Shown: positions 28,442 to 38,437, counted from the first letter of the stretch. The stretch: DNA of 64,000 bases from Cryobacterium aureum (GCF_002954245.1 NZ_PPTG01000035.1:124371-188370), one strand, 5' to 3'. Translations and numbers: made by a program. The notes: generated by a model from the sequence alone, not told the origin.

Positions 28442-29518
28442 CTAGTCTCTACGCGTGGCGTCCTGCACTTCGCCGACGAGCTCTTCGATGATGTCCTCGA
28501 GAAAGAGCACCCCGGTAGTCTCGCCCTCAGCGGTGAACGACCGCGCGAGGTGAGCGCCAGAGCGCCGCATGGTGGCGAGGGCGTCTTCGAGGTCGGTGTC
28601 TTCAAAGATCGAGATCAGGGCCCGGATGCGCTTGGCCGGGATCCTTCCCGCGTAACTGTCCGGCACGCCCAGCGTTGCGCCGCCGACCGAGGCCGAGGCC
28701 ACATCGAGGTCGAGCACGTCCTTCAAGTGCACGTAGCCGGTGAGGTAGCCCTCAGCATCGGCGAGCACGTAGCGGGAGAATCCGTGGCGCGTCACGGCCT
28801 TCTCGACGTCGGCCGGCGTAGCCGATTCCGGCAAGCTGACCAGCTTGCCGAGGCCGACCGCCACATCGCGCACCTTGAGATTGGTGAATTCGAACGCGGC
28901 ATTGAGCGCGCCGGTTCCGTCGCTCAGCACACCCTCCCGGGTGGACTGGGTGACGATCGTGGCGACCTCGTCGAGGGTGTACGCGCTCGTCGCCTCGTTC
29001 TTCGGTTGCACTCCGAACAGGCGCAACACACCGTTGGCGCAGGCGTTAAGGGTGAGGATCAGCGGCTTGAACACACGGGCCACGAACACGAGCGGCGGCG
29101 CGAGCAGCAGCACGGCGCGGTCCGGCACCGAGAACGACAGGTTCTTCGGTACCATCTCACCGAACACGACGTGCAGGTAGGAGACCACGAGCAGCGCGAC
29201 GATGAACGCGATGGTGCCGATGTAGGCGTCGGGCAGACCGGTCAGGCCGAGCGGCACCTGGAGCAGGTGGTGGATCGCCGGCTCTGACACGTTCAAAATG
29301 AGCAGCGAGCACACCGTGATGCCCAGCTGGGAGGTCGCGAGCATGAGCGTGGCGTGTTCCATCGCCCACAGCGCCGTCTTGGCGCTGCGCTTGCCGGCCT
29401 CGGCGAGCGGCTCGATCTGCGAACGACGCGCCGAGATCACGGCGAATTCCGCCCCGACAAAGAAGGCGTTGGCGGCGAGAAGCACGACCAACCAGGCAAG
29501 TCCGGCCCAATCGCTCAT
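28442..29518 (-). CDS. CNNM/DUF21 transmembrane protein with CBS pair (CorC-like)
   Basis: 358 residues. The N-terminal DUF21 domain has three or four helices (VVLLAANAFFVGAEFAVIS signature), followed by a tandem CBS pair (about 200-345) ending at FLEDIIEELVGEV. The C-terminal transporter-associated CorC_HlyC domain is absent, unlike in its partner. Family members act as magnesium/sodium transporters or ion-efflux regulators; the old name hemolysin is misleading. The start overlaps the partner stop by 4 bp (ATGA). The two probably form a heteromer. Confidence 0.9.
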   Translation of the reverse strand: MSDWAGLAWLVVLLAANAFFVGAEFAVISARRSQIEPLAEAGKRSAKTALWAMEHATLMLATSQLGITVCSLLILNVSEPAIHHLLQVPLGLTGLPDAYIGTIAFIVALLVVSYLHVVFGEMVPKNLSFSVPDRAVLLLAPPLVFVARVFKPLILTLNACANGVLRLFGVQPKNEATSAYTLDEVATIVTQSTREGVLSDGTGALNAAFEFTNLKVRDVAVGLGKLVSLPESATPADVEKAVTRHGFSRYVLADAEGYLTGYVHLKDVLDLDVASASVGGATLGVPDSYAGRIPAKRIRALISIFEDTDLEDALATMRRSGAHLARSFTAEGETTGVLFLEDIIEELVGEVQDATRRD

Positions 29519-30867
29519 TTGTCGTTCACCTTCTTTCGATCGGACTTGGTTTCAACAGTCGATACGGGTTCGTGCACGACCTCCGGGGTGAAGCGCAGCC
29601 GGTCGATGCGGCGCCCCTCCAGCCGCTCAACGGTGAGGAAGCCGCCGTTGACCGGTACCCGGTCACCGACCACCGGCAGTCGGCCCAGCACGCTCATGAC
29701 AAAACCGGCCACGGTCTCATAGGGGCCTTGCTCCGGCACGACAACGCTGGTGCGTTCGAGCAGTTCGTCTGGCCGGAGCATGCCGGGAAAGGTCAGGGAG
29801 TCGGGCGAGCGCACCACGCCGGCACGGGCCCGGTCGTGCTCGTCGGCGACCTCGCCGACCAGTTCCTCGACCAGGTCTTCGAGGGTGACGACGCCGGCCG
29901 TTCCGCCGTACTCGTCAACGACGATCGCCATCTGGTAGCCGCGGCCACGCAGCTCACCAAGCAGGTCGTCGAGTTTCATCGTCTCTGGCACGCGAACCGG
30001 GTCGGTCTGCAGGGCGGACACCGGAACATCCGCTCGACGCGTGCGCGGCACAGCCACCGCCTGCTTGACGTGCACAATGCCCACGACGTCGTCGACGCTT
30101 TCGTCGACGACCGGAAACCGGGAGTAACCGGTGGAGCGGGCGAGGTCAATGACGGCCTGCGCCGAATCGGTGCGATGGATGCTCGCCACCCGCGGACGCG
30201 GCGACATAACGTCGGAGGCATCGTGTCCGGAGAAGCGCAGGGTGCGGTGCAGCAGGGTCGCGGTGTCTTTCTCGAGCAGCCCGGCGCTGGCCGAACGGCG
30301 TACCAGCGAGGAGAGTTCCTCGGCGGTGCGCGCACCGGAGAGTTCTTCTTTGGGCTCGATGCCGATGGCGCGCAGTAGACCGTTGGCGCTGTTGTTCAGC
30401 ACCAGCACGGCCGGTTTGAACACGGTCGTGAACACGGTCTGGAACGGAATGACCAAGCGAGCGGTCTGAATGGGCAGGGCGAGCGCGAAGTTCTTCGGAA
30501 CCAGCTCGCCGATGACCATCGACACCAGGGTCGCCGTGACAATGGCGATCGTGGTGCCGAACACCGGTACGACGTCGACGGGAAGTCCGGTCGCGGTCAG
30601 CGGGCCCCGTAGCAGCGATGACAGGGCCGGTTCGATCGTGTACCCGGTGAGTAGGGTCGTGAGCGTGATACCCAACTGCGCGCTCGAGAGGTGCGTCGAG
30701 GTGATTTTCAGCGCCGAGATGGTGAGGGCAAGGCGGGTTTGGCCGCGGTCGCGCCTGGCTTCGAGGTCGGCGCGGTCGAGATTCACCAGGGCGAACTCAC
30801 TGGCGACGAAAAGGCCCGTTCCGACGGTGAGGATGAGGCCGAAGCCGAGCATGATCAGCTCAGACAT
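29515..30867 (-). CDS. CNNM/DUF21-CBS-CorC_HlyC transmembrane protein
   Basis: About 450 residues: DUF21 membrane domain, CBS pair ([37 protein letters not shown]) and C-terminal CorC_HlyC domain (about 350-430). The ATG at 30867 ([13 protein letters not shown]) is preferred over a GTG three codons earlier because the family begins directly with the helix. It is the first gene of a two-gene operon with 28442-29518. It probably acts in divalent-cation homeostasis at the plasma membrane. Confidence 0.9.
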   Translation of the reverse strand: MSELIMLGFGLILTVGTGLFVASEFALVNLDRADLEARRDRGQTRLALTISALKITSTHLSSAQLGITLTTLLTGYTIEPALSSLLRGPLTATGLPVDVVPVFGTTIAIVTATLVSMVIGELVPKNFALALPIQTARLVIPFQTVFTTVFKPAVLVLNNSANGLLRAIGIEPKEELSGARTAEELSSLVRRSASAGLLEKDTATLLHRTLRFSGHDASDVMSPRPRVASIHRTDSAQAVIDLARSTGYSRFPVVDESVDDVVGIVHVKQAVAVPRTRRADVPVSALQTDPVRVPETMKLDDLLGELRGRGYQMAIVVDEYGGTAGVVTLEDLVEELVGEVADEHDRARAGVVRSPDSLTFPGMLRPDELLERTSVVVPEQGPYETVAGFVMSVLGRLPVVGDRVPVNGGFLTVERLEGRRIDRLRFTPEVVHEPVSTVETKSDRKKVNDK

Positions 30868-30951
30868 GGGCGACACCGACAGCGGCTACGGGCGAGGGTT
30901 TGTGGGAAGAGGGTTCAGCGGTGGGAGGGTCATCCATTATTCGTCCGAGTA

Positions 30952-30980
30952 TACCGGGCGCGTCTGACCTGCGCCCGGTA
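30952..30980. repeat. Perfect 10-bp hairpin between guaB1 and the CNNM operon
   Basis: TACCGGGCGC (30952-30961) and GCGCCCGGTA (30971-30980) surround a 9-nt loop. It lies 60 bp past the guaB1 stop, with no T-run. On the minus strand TATACT, a possible -10, overlaps its far edge (30948-30953). Confidence 0.5.
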
Positions 30981-31040
30981 ACCCCGAATGCTGCAACCCA
31001 CCCGGCCTGCCAGCGCCTGCCTCACAGCGCGAGACCGCAC

Positions 31041-32480
31041 CTACCAGGACACGGGCAGCGCCTTGCCCTCCTCGTAGCCGGCTGCCGACTGAATGCCCAC
31101 GAGAGCCTTCTCGTGAAATTCGGCCACGGTGGTGGCCCCGGCATAGGTGAACGAGGAGCGAACGCCCGAGGTGATCATGTCGAGCAGATCCTCGATCGAC
31201 GGCCGCAGCGGATCGAGGTAGATCTTCGAGCTCGAGATTCCCTCGGCGAACAGGGTCTTTCGGGCGAGGTCGTAGGCGTCGAGGCGTTCGAACCGCGCTT
31301 GCACGGCCTTAGTCGAGGCCATTCCCCAGCTTTCCTTGTAGAGCGCGCCACGGGCATCCGTGTTGAGCGTGCCTGGGGCTTCGGTCGTGCCGGCGAACCA
31401 AGAACCGATCATGACGGATGCCGCGCCAGCGGCCAGTGCCAGCGCCACGTCCCGCGGGTAGCGCACCCCACCGTCGGCCCAGACGTGAGCGCCGAGTTCG
31501 CGGGCTGCCGTGGCCGTTTCGAGCACGGCCGAGAACTGGGGCCGACCGACGGCGGTCATCATGCGGGTGGTGCACATTGCCCCTGGACCGACTCCGACCT
31601 TGACGATCGTGGCGCCGGCACCGACCAGGTCGCGCACGGCGTCCTTGGTCACGACGTTGCCGGCCACGATCGGCAGCCCGAGGTTCAGGTCGGCGACGAT
31701 GCCGAGCGCGCGCAGCATGCCGTCCTGGTGACCGTGGGCGGTGTCGATCACCAGGATATCGACGCCGGCCGCCGCGAGCGCGCGAGCCTTCGCCGCAACG
31801 TCACCGTTGATCCCGATCGCCGCGGCCACCTTGAGTCGTCCGTGGGCGTCGAGGGTGCTCTGGTAAAGCGTGGACCGCAGGGCGCTCTTGCGGCTGAGGG
31901 TTCCGACCACGACGCCGTGGTGCAGCACCGGAGCGAAATCGATGTCGGCCTCGGTCATCAGGTCGAACGCGCGACGCGGCCCGTCGACGTCATCGGCGTC
32001 GAGTGCGGTCAGTTCGCCGTGCAGCAGATCGCCCAGGCGCGCGTCGGGCAGTGCGGTGGCCAGCCGGCTGGCGGCGATGCAGCCGAGGTAGTCGCCAGCG
32101 CCGGAGTGGATCACGAGTCCCTGCCCTGCAACGGCCGGAACCTGCCGCAGCGCCCGCTCGACGGTGTCGTCGGGCGCGAACACGAACGGCGTGTCGAAAC
32201 GAACCGATTGATCTTTTACCCAGCGGATGGCGGCATCCAGGTCCTGCAGGTGCATGTCCTGCGGCAGCACCCCGAGCCCGCCACGCCGCGCCAGTGAGGC
32301 CGCCAGGCGCGGCCCGGTGACCGAGTTCATGTTCGCCGACACGATGGGGATCGTGGCGCCTGTCCCGTCATTCGGGGCCAGCGAGACGTCTAAACGGCTG
32401 GTGACGGCCGATTGACCGGGGACCAGGAACACGTCGGAGTAGGTCAAATCGTGGCTGGGCGTCGTTCCATAGAACTGCAT
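31041..32480 (-). CDS. guaB1: GuaB1-family IMP dehydrogenase-related protein (probable GMP reductase)
   Basis: 479 residues of the IMPDH/GMPR barrel with an inserted CBS pair (about 95-210). The catalytic loop GVGPGAMCTTRMMTAVGRPQ carries the Cys that forms the thio-nucleotide intermediate. Actinobacterial GuaB1 proteins differ from true IMPDH (GuaB2) and have been shown in mycobacteria to act as GMP reductases in purine salvage; I apply that by family. The ATG follows a TAGCGT box by seven bases with no Shine-Dalgarno (leaderless). It is divergent from kgd. Confidence 0.9.
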   Translation of the reverse strand: MQFYGTTPSHDLTYSDVFLVPGQSAVTSRLDVSLAPNDGTGATIPIVSANMNSVTGPRLAASLARRGGLGVLPQDMHLQDLDAAIRWVKDQSVRFDTPFVFAPDDTVERALRQVPAVAGQGLVIHSGAGDYLGCIAASRLATALPDARLGDLLHGELTALDADDVDGPRRAFDLMTEADIDFAPVLHHGVVVGTLSRKSALRSTLYQSTLDAHGRLKVAAAIGINGDVAAKARALAAAGVDILVIDTAHGHQDGMLRALGIVADLNLGLPIVAGNVVTKDAVRDLVGAGATIVKVGVGPGAMCTTRMMTAVGRPQFSAVLETATAARELGAHVWADGGVRYPRDVALALAAGAASVMIGSWFAGTTEAPGTLNTDARGALYKESWGMASTKAVQARFERLDAYDLARKTLFAEGISSSKIYLDPLRPSIEDLLDMITSGVRSSFTYAGATTVAEFHEKALVGIQSAAGYEEGKALPVSW

Positions 32481-32487
32481 ACCAAGA

Positions 32488-32493
32488 ACGCTA
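32488..32493 (-). promoter_or_regulatory. Probable -10 box of a leaderless transcript (guaB1)
   Basis: TAGCGT is seven bases before the ATG at 32480. Confidence 0.45.
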
Positions 32494-32509
32494 GCCGTTC
32501 TGTGGGGTG

Positions 32510-32538
32510 TTAATGGTCGCGCAGGATGGGATTAGGCT
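32510..32538 (+). promoter_or_regulatory. Candidate sigma-70-type promoter of kgd
   Basis: TTAATG, 17 bases, then TAGGCT (32533-32538). It predicts a leader of about 100 nt before the GTG at 32646. The -35 match is weak. Confidence 0.35.
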
Positions 32539-32645
32539 AGATGGGCAGACTGACCTGGCGGTCGACATCGTCAGCGACAGACACTGAAAACGCAGATTGA
32601 CCCGGCGATTGACTCCGCTTCGGGCAACCAAATTCAAAGCAGAGA

Positions 32646-35600
32646 GTGGGCGATCCCACGGTGTCAAGCCAGGTAACCGGTGGAGCTTCTGACGAGACAA
32701 CGTCAGGCGAATTCGGAGCAAACGAGTGGCTCGTTGACGAATTGTACGAACGATTCCTGATCGACAAGCAGTCGGTGGATGAATCATGGTGGCCGGTGCT
32801 CGAGAGCTACCACCAGACTGCCAATACCCCGGCGGCAGCGCCGGCAGCCGCACCAGCTGCATCCGCTCCCCCAGCAACACCGGCAGCCGCCGCAGCTGTT
32901 GCAGCGGCACCCGCTGCCGCGCCAGCCCCCGTCACCGAGAACCAGCCGACGGCCCGCACCACCTCGAGTGCGCCCAAGCCGGCCCCGGTTCCCGCCGACG
33001 CCCCCGTGACCAGCCCGCAGGCCGTCGTCGTCGACGCCTCAGAACCGGTCAAGCAAGACAAGGTCGTTCCGCTGCGCGGCATGGCGAAGTCGCTCGCGAC
33101 CAACATGGTCACCAGCCTCACCGTGCCGACCGCCACGAGCGTGCGCACCATACCGGCCAAGCTGCTCATCGACAACCGCATCGTCATGAATAATCACATG
33201 AAGCGGGCTCGTGGCGGCAAGGTCTCCTTCACCCACCTGATCGGTTGGGCGCTGATTCGCGCGCTCAAGATGTTCCCCAGCCAGAACGTCTACTACGACG
33301 AGGTCGACGGCAAGCCGTCCGTCGTCGCCCCCGCCCACGTCGGCATGGGCCTGGCCATCGACATGCCCAAGCCCGACGGCACCCGCGCCCTGCTGGTTCC
33401 GGCCATCAAGCGTGCAGACACGATGACGTTCGGCGAGTACCTCGCCGCCTATGAAGACCTCGTCACCCGGGCACGCCAGAACAAGCTCACCGCCGACGAC
33501 TTCGCCGGCGCGACGCTGTCGCTGACCAACCCGGGCGGCATCGGCACCGTGCACTCGGTGCCCCGCCTCATGAAGGGCCAGGGTTGCATTATCGGTGCCG
33601 GCGCCCTCGACTACCCGGCCGAGTTCCAGGGTTCGAGCGTCAAGACCCTCACTGGCCTGGCCATCTCCAAGACCATCACCCTGACCAGCACCTACGACCA
33701 CCGCGTCATCCAGGGAGCCGGTTCGGGCGAGTTCCTCAAGATCGTGCACGAGCTGTTGATCGGCCAGCACAACTTCTACGAAGAGATCTTCTCGGCCCTG
33801 CGCATCCCCTACGACCCGATCCACTGGGCACCGGACATCAGCGTCGACCTGGCCAGCGCCGTCGACAAGACCGCCCGCGTGCAGGAACTGATCAACTCGT
33901 TCCGCGTGCGCGGCCACCTGATGGCCGACATCGACCCGCTCGAGTACTCGCAGCGCAGTCACCCCGACCTCGACATCGCCACCCACGGCCTCACCTTCTG
34001 GGACCTCGACCGGTCCTTCGTGACCGGCGGTTTCGGATCCCAGCGCCAGATGCTCCTGCGCGACATTCTCGGTGTGCTCCGCGACTCCTACTGCCGCACC
34101 ACGGGCATCGAGTACATGCACATTCAGGATCCGGCCCAGCGCAAATGGGTGCAGGAGAAGATTGAGAAGTCCTACGTCAAGCCCACGCACCACGAGCAGA
34201 TGCGAATTCTCGCCAAGCTCAACGAGGCCGAAGCGTTCGAGACGTTCCTGCAGACCAAGTACGTCGGTCAGAAGCGGTTCAGCCTCGAGGGTGGAGAGTG
34301 CACTATTCCGTTGCTCGACACCATTTTGCAGGGCGCTGCAGAGCAGGGCCTCGACGAGGTCGCGATCGGCATGGCCCACCGCGGCCGTCTGAACGTGCTC
34401 ACTAACATCGCCGGCAAGACCTATGGCGAGATCTTCCGCGAGTTCGAGGGCACCCAGGATCCGCGCACGGTGCACGGCTCCGGTGACGTGAAGTATCACC
34501 TCGGCACCACGGGAACCTTCCGTGGTGAAGACGGCGCCGAGATTCCGGTGTCGCTCGCCGCGAACCCCTCGCACCTCGAAGCCGGCGACGGCGTGCTCGA
34601 GGGCATCGTGCGGGCCAAGCAGGACCGCAAGCCGATCGGCACTTTCTCCACCCTGCCGATCCTCATTCACGGTGACGCCGCGATGGCCGGCCAGGGCGTT
34701 GTGCTCGAAACCCTGCAGATGTCGCAGCTGCGCGGCTACCGCACCGGCGGAACCGTGCACATCGTCGTCAACAACCAGCTCGGTTTCACGACCCTGCCGC
34801 AGGATGCCCGCACCAGCGTCTACGCGACCGACGTCGCCAAGACCATCCAGGCGCCCATTTTCCACGTCAACGGGGACGACCCGGAGGCCGTGGTTCGGGC
34901 CGGCGAGCTCGCCTTCGCCTATCGCCAGGAATTCAAGAAGGATGTCGTCGTCGACCTCATCTGCTACCGCCGCCGAGGCCACAACGAGGGCGATGACCCC
35001 TCGATGACCCAGCCGCTGATGTACAACCTGGTCGAGGCCAAGCGCAGCGTACGCAAGCTCTACACCGAGGCGCTCGTCGGCCGTGGCGACATCACCGAGG
35101 AAGAATATGAAGCCGCTCACCGCGACTTCCAGGACCGTCTCGAACGCGCCTTCATGGAGACGCACGCCGCACAGACCGCATCTATCCCGATCATCACTCC
35201 CGAGATGGCCGCTGCCGCCAAGGCTGAGTCTGAAGCGCAGGCCAGGGAAGACGCCGCCGGCGAGCCAGAAACCACCGGTGTTCCCGAAAGCGTCATCCAG
35301 CTCATCGGTGACGCGTTCAATAACAAGCCGGTCGGGTTCACGGTGCACAACAAGCTGCAGCAGCTGCTGCAGAAGCGTCTCGACATGAGTCGCAACGGCA
35401 ACATCGACTGGAGCTTCGGCGAACTGCTCGCCCTCGGCTCGTTGCTGGTCGAGGGCACCCCGGTGCGTTTCGCCGGACAGGATGCCCGCCGCGGCACGTT
35501 CGTGCAGCGTCACGCCGTTCTGCACGACCGAGTGAACGGCCAGGAATGGCTCCCGCTGGCCAACCTCAAGGACAACCAGGCCCGGTTCTGGATCTACGAC

Positions 35601-36422
35601 TCGCTACTGAGCGAATATGCGGCCATGGGCTTCGAGTACGGCTACTCGGTGGAACGCGCCGATGCCCTCGTACTCTGGGAAGCCCAGTTCGGTGACTTCG
35701 CCAATGGCGCGCAGACCATCATCGACCAGTTCGTGTCCTCGGCTGAGCAGAAGTGGGGCCAGCGGTCATCCGTTGTGCTGCTGCTGCCGCACGGTTACGA
35801 GGGTCAGGGCCCCGACCACTCGTCGGCCCGGATCGAGCGGTTCCTGCAGCTGTGTGCCGAGGAGAACATGACCGTGGCGCGCCCGTCAACGCCCGCATCG
35901 TACTTCCACCTGCTGCGCCGCCAGGCGTACATGCGCCCGCGCCGCCCGCTGATCGTGTTCACGCCCAAATCGATGTTGCGCCTGCGCGGCGCGACGAGCG
36001 CCGTGGCCGAACTCACCAGCGGCAAGTTCGAGACGGTCATCGACGATGCCCGCGTCCAGGACAAGAACGCCGTGAAGCGCGTCTTGTTCATGGCCGGCAA
36101 GATCTACTACGACCTGCTGAACGAACTCGAGAAGAACCCGAACCCCGAGATCGCCCTCGTGCGCGTCGAGCAGTATTACCCACTGCCCGCCGTGGAACTG
36201 AAGAGCGTGGCCGCCCAATACCCGAACGCCGAACTGGCCTGGGTACAGGACGAACCGGAGAACCAGGGAGCCTGGCCGTTCTTCTATCTGGAGACCAATA
36301 AGCTCGGTCCGCGCGCCATGCGTCTGTTCTCCCGCCCCGCTTCGGCCTCGCCGGCTGCCGGTTCGGCCAAGCGCCATGCGATCGAGCAGGCCCAGCTGCA
36401 GCGCGACGCTCTGACGCTGTAA
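32646..36422 (+). CDS. kgd: Multifunctional 2-oxoglutarate dehydrogenase E1/decarboxylase (fused E2-like domain)
   Basis: 1258 residues, the actinobacterial Kgd/OdhA type. Order: a short N-terminal E1o helix segment (NEWLVDELYERFLIDKQSVDESWWPVLESY, shown by LVDELYERF), an Ala/Pro linker (about 60-125), an E2-type acyltransferase domain (SLTVPTATSVRTIPAK; catalytic STYDHRVIQGA) and the thiamin-diphosphate E1 domain (MAHRGRLNVLTN; GDAAMAGQGVV). It oxidatively decarboxylates 2-oxoglutarate in the TCA cycle. GTG at 32646 is used; a GTG at 32661 (MSSQVTGG) is equally plausible. A perfect-stem hairpin follows. Confidence 0.96.
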   Translation: MGDPTVSSQVTGGASDETTSGEFGANEWLVDELYERFLIDKQSVDESWWPVLESYHQTANTPAAAPAAAPAASAPPATPAAAAAVAAAPAAAPAPVTENQPTARTTSSAPKPAPVPADAPVTSPQAVVVDASEPVKQDKVVPLRGMAKSLATNMVTSLTVPTATSVRTIPAKLLIDNRIVMNNHMKRARGGKVSFTHLIGWALIRALKMFPSQNVYYDEVDGKPSVVAPAHVGMGLAIDMPKPDGTRALLVPAIKRADTMTFGEYLAAYEDLVTRARQNKLTADDFAGATLSLTNPGGIGTVHSVPRLMKGQGCIIGAGALDYPAEFQGSSVKTLTGLAISKTITLTSTYDHRVIQGAGSGEFLKIVHELLIGQHNFYEEIFSALRIPYDPIHWAPDISVDLASAVDKTARVQELINSFRVRGHLMADIDPLEYSQRSHPDLDIATHGLTFWDLDRSFVTGGFGSQRQMLLRDILGVLRDSYCRTTGIEYMHIQDPAQRKWVQEKIEKSYVKPTHHEQMRILAKLNEAEAFETFLQTKYVGQKRFSLEGGECTIPLLDTILQGAAEQGLDEVAIGMAHRGRLNVLTNIAGKTYGEIFREFEGTQDPRTVHGSGDVKYHLGTTGTFRGEDGAEIPVSLAANPSHLEAGDGVLEGIVRAKQDRKPIGTFSTLPILIHGDAAMAGQGVVLETLQMSQLRGYRTGGTVHIVVNNQLGFTTLPQDARTSVYATDVAKTIQAPIFHVNGDDPEAVVRAGELAFAYRQEFKKDVVVDLICYRRRGHNEGDDPSMTQPLMYNLVEAKRSVRKLYTEALVGRGDITEEEYEAAHRDFQDRLERAFMETHAAQTASIPIITPEMAAAAKAESEAQAREDAAGEPETTGVPESVIQLIGDAFNNKPVGFTVHNKLQQLLQKRLDMSRNGNIDWSFGELLALGSLLVEGTPVRFAGQDARRGTFVQRHAVLHDRVNGQEWLPLANLKDNQARFWIYDSLLSEYAAMGFEYGYSVERADALVLWEAQFGDFANGAQTIIDQFVSSAEQKWGQRSSVVLLLPHGYEGQGPDHSSARIERFLQLCAEENMTVARPSTPASYFHLLRRQAYMRPRRPLIVFTPKSMLRLRGATSAVAELTSGKFETVIDDARVQDKNAVKRVLFMAGKIYYDLLNELEKNPNPEIALVRVEQYYPLPAVELKSVAAQYPNAELAWVQDEPENQGAWPFFYLETNKLGPRAMRLFSRPASASPAAGSAKRHAIEQAQLQRDALTL

Positions 36423-36441
36423 CGATCACAGCAATGCGGTA

Positions 36442-36476
36442 GCAATGGAGGGTGACGTCGTCACCCTCCATTGCTG
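36442..36476 (+). terminator. Hairpin terminator after kgd
   Basis: A 16-bp perfect stem (36442-36457 with 36461-36476) begins 20 nt after the kgd stop. It is followed by GTCTCTG rather than a real T-run. Confidence 0.65.
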
Positions 36477-36548
36477 TCTCTGCGGCCGTCTGCGGTTGGG
36501 GTGGCAGCATCCGCTTGCCGCGTTCTCGCGCAGGCGGTTCGGCTGGCA

Positions 36549-36577
36549 TTGTGCTTGCCAGCCGACAGTTCTAGGCT
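36549..36577 (+). promoter_or_regulatory. Candidate sigma-70-type promoter of the two-domain VOC gene
   Basis: TTGTGC, 17 bases, TAGGCT (36572-36577), then a 24-nt leader with GAGGAGAG before the ATG at 36602. Confidence 0.5.
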
Positions 36578-36601
36578 CGCAGGCACACCCGAGGAGAGAC
36601 C

Positions 36602-37387
36602 ATGCCCGCTCGCACTGAAAACCCGCTCGGGGAGCCGTGCTGGATCGACCTCGTAACGCGCGACCCGGCCGCCTCGATTGAGTTCTACGCCGCGCTGCTC
36701 GGCTGGCGGGCCGTCGATACCGGGGCCGGAAGCGGCCGGTACACGATGTTTTTTCACGGCGACGCCGCCATCGCCGGTCTGACCGCCCAGGACCCGTCGA
36801 ACGGAAACCGAGACTTCTGGACCACCTTTCTCGCTGTCGACAGCGTCGATGAAACGGTTCAGTCCGCGAAGTCTGCCGGTGCCGCCGTGCTCGCTGTGCC
36901 GCAGACGGTCGGCGACCAGGGGCGGCTGGCGGTGCTGACCGACCCGGCCGGAGCGGCCGTCGGCATCTGGGAGGCCGGTGGCCACCGGGGCTTCGCTGCC
37001 GACAATGAGATCGGCACGCCGGTCTGGCACGAGCTGATCACCCGCAATTTTGCGAGCGCGGTCGCCTTTTACGGAGAGGTCTTCGGCTGGACGCCGATTC
37101 CGCTCAGCGACACGAACGATTTTCGGTACAGCACCTTCGGCCACGACGAATCGATGACCGGCGGGGTGTACGACGCCGATGCCATGCTGCCCGCCGGGGT
37201 GCCGTCGCACTGGCAGGTGTATCTCGGCGTCGCCGACGTGCGGGCTTCCGCTGAACGGGTGCCTGAACTCGGCGGCACGGTACTGCGGGAACCGTGGGAT
37301 TCCGACTTCGGCACCTTCGCCCAGATAGCGGATGCGACCGGCGCCGTCTTCCTGCTGGGCCAGGTCGAACAGTCCCCTGGTGCCTGA
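36602..37387 (+). CDS. Two-domain VOC family protein (Cfp30B-like)
   Basis: 261 residues made of two glyoxalase-fold domains. The first opens EPCWIDLVTRDPAASIEFYAALLGW and the second opens PVWHELITRNFASAVAFYGEVFGW; the repeated FY...LLGW/VFGW shows internal duplication. It resembles mycobacterial Cfp30B (Rv0577), which has been described as a ring-cleavage-like or signalling antigen. Catalytic residues are not obvious. GAGGAG precedes the ATG, and a -35/-10 pair (36549-36577) sits upstream. It converges on rsrA with a 4-bp gap. Confidence 0.9.
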   Translation: MPARTENPLGEPCWIDLVTRDPAASIEFYAALLGWRAVDTGAGSGRYTMFFHGDAAIAGLTAQDPSNGNRDFWTTFLAVDSVDETVQSAKSAGAAVLAVPQTVGDQGRLAVLTDPAGAAVGIWEAGGHRGFAADNEIGTPVWHELITRNFASAVAFYGEVFGWTPIPLSDTNDFRYSTFGHDESMTGGVYDADAMLPAGVPSHWQVYLGVADVRASAERVPELGGTVLREPWDSDFGTFAQIADATGAVFLLGQVEQSPGA

Positions 37388-37391
37388 GTTT

Positions 37392-37634
37392 TTAGTGCGA
37401 AGCCTGCAACGCGCGGAGCTTCAGCAGAACCTGGTCGCGCAGGTCTTCCGGCGCGGTCTCCTTGCAGGCGCGCTGCATGACGTCGGTCAGCGTGCGCCCG
37501 ACGAGGTGTTCACTGCTGCAATCTGGGCAACTCGCGAGGTGCTCCCGAATGTCCGCCGCATCGTTCTTGCGAAGTTCGTTGTGCAGGTATTCTTCGAGCT
37601 CGGCCTTGGCCTTCTCGCAACCACAATCGGTCAT
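37392..37634 (-). CDS. rsrA: Zinc anti-sigma factor of the mycothiol/RsrA type
   Basis: 80 residues. The ZAS motif is readable as HLASCPDC (His32, Cys36, Cys39), with an upstream Cys pair in TDCGC (Cys4, Cys6). In this family the cysteines bind zinc and form a disulfide on oxidation, releasing the sigma factor. The start overlaps the sigma gene stop by 4 bp, so stoichiometry is [15 protein letters not shown] coupled. Role: sensing of thiol-oxidative stress in the cytoplasm, by analogy with Streptomyces RsrA. Confidence 0.93.
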   Translation of the reverse strand: MTDCGCEKAKAELEEYLHNELRKNDAADIREHLASCPDCSSEHLVGRTLTDVMQRACKETAPEDLRDQVLLKLRALQASH

Positions 37635-38368
37635 TTGTCTGCGCTCCTGGATGTTTTCTGGTCCTGGCCCATACCCAGCCCGCGCTCAGCCGCGTAGCCG
37701 GCCAAAAGCTCGCGGAGGAGTCGCCGGCCACGGTGCAGGCGGCTCATCACGGTGCCAATGGGGGTTTTCATGATTTCGGCGATCTCCTGGTAGGAGAACC
37801 CTTCGACGTCGGCGAAGTACACGGCGAGTCGGAAGTCTTCGGGAATGGACTGCAGGGCGTCTTTGACGGCACTGTCCGGCAGGTGGTCGATGGCTTCAGC
37901 CTCGGCTGACCGCCCAGACATGGCGGTGGTGGATTCGGCGCCGCCGAGCTGCCAGTCTTCGAGCTCATCGATGGTGCCCTGGTAGGGCTCGCGCTGCTTC
38001 TTGCGGTACTGGTTAATGAAGGTGTTGGTGAGAATGCGGTACAGCCACGCCTTGAGGTTGGTGCCCTGCTCGTACTGCGCGAATGCGGCGAACGCCTTCA
38101 CGAAGGTTTCCTGCACGAGGTCCTGCGCATCGGAGGGATTGCGTGTCATACGCATGGCCGCCGCGTACAGCTGGTCGAGGAAAGGCAACGCCTGCTCTTC
38201 GAACAGTCCGCGGGTCTGCTCGCGCAGTTCGGCCTTGGTCGGGGCCTGGGGCGTGAGTTCTGGGTCACTGCTGGAAAGGTCTTCCGCGGAAACGGGCGTG
38301 TCTGAAGTCATCACGGGTAATTCTAAGCTGTTACCCACAGCCAGGGGTCGTTCCAACAGCATTGACAC
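37631..38368 (-). CDS. sigR: ECF sigma factor SigR/SigH type
   Basis: Up to 245 residues. Region 2 ([13 protein letters not shown]...[16 protein letters not shown]) and region 4 ([26 protein letters not shown]) match SigR/SigH of the thiol-stress system. GTG at 38368 has AGGGAG ten bases upstream. An inner ATG at 38311 would give a form 19 residues shorter, [14 protein letters not shown] SigR-type promoter, GGAAT-N18-GTT, lies 44 bp upstream (38412-38437), implying autoregulation. rsrA follows with coupled [11 protein letters not shown]. Confidence 0.95.
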   Translation of the reverse strand: MSMLLERPLAVGNSLELPVMTSDTPVSAEDLSSSDPELTPQAPTKAELREQTRGLFEEQALPFLDQLYAAAMRMTRNPSDAQDLVQETFVKAFAAFAQYEQGTNLKAWLYRILTNTFINQYRKKQREPYQGTIDELEDWQLGGAESTTAMSGRSAEAEAIDHLPDSAVKDALQSIPEDFRLAVYFADVEGFSYQEIAEIMKTPIGTVMSRLHRGRRLLRELLAGYAAERGLGMGQDQKTSRSADK

Positions 38369-38411
38369 CGTTACGGATCTCCCTCAGATTGTTATCACCG
38401 ACTATTCTGAT

Positions 38412-38437
38412 AACCGATGTTGATCTCGAGATATTCC
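38412..38437 (-). promoter_or_regulatory. SigR-type promoter (GGAAT-N18-GTT) for sigR-rsrA
   Basis: GGAAT (38433-38437) and GTT (38412-38414) are separated by exactly 18 bases, the SigR/SigH consensus. The element overlaps the aroA start codon (38417) on the other strand. Confidence 0.7.

Noticed and set aside
33039..35525. An 828-codon minus-strand frame opposite kgd
   Set aside because: Long but purely a GC-bias shadow: the sense frame encodes an intact E1/E2 fusion.
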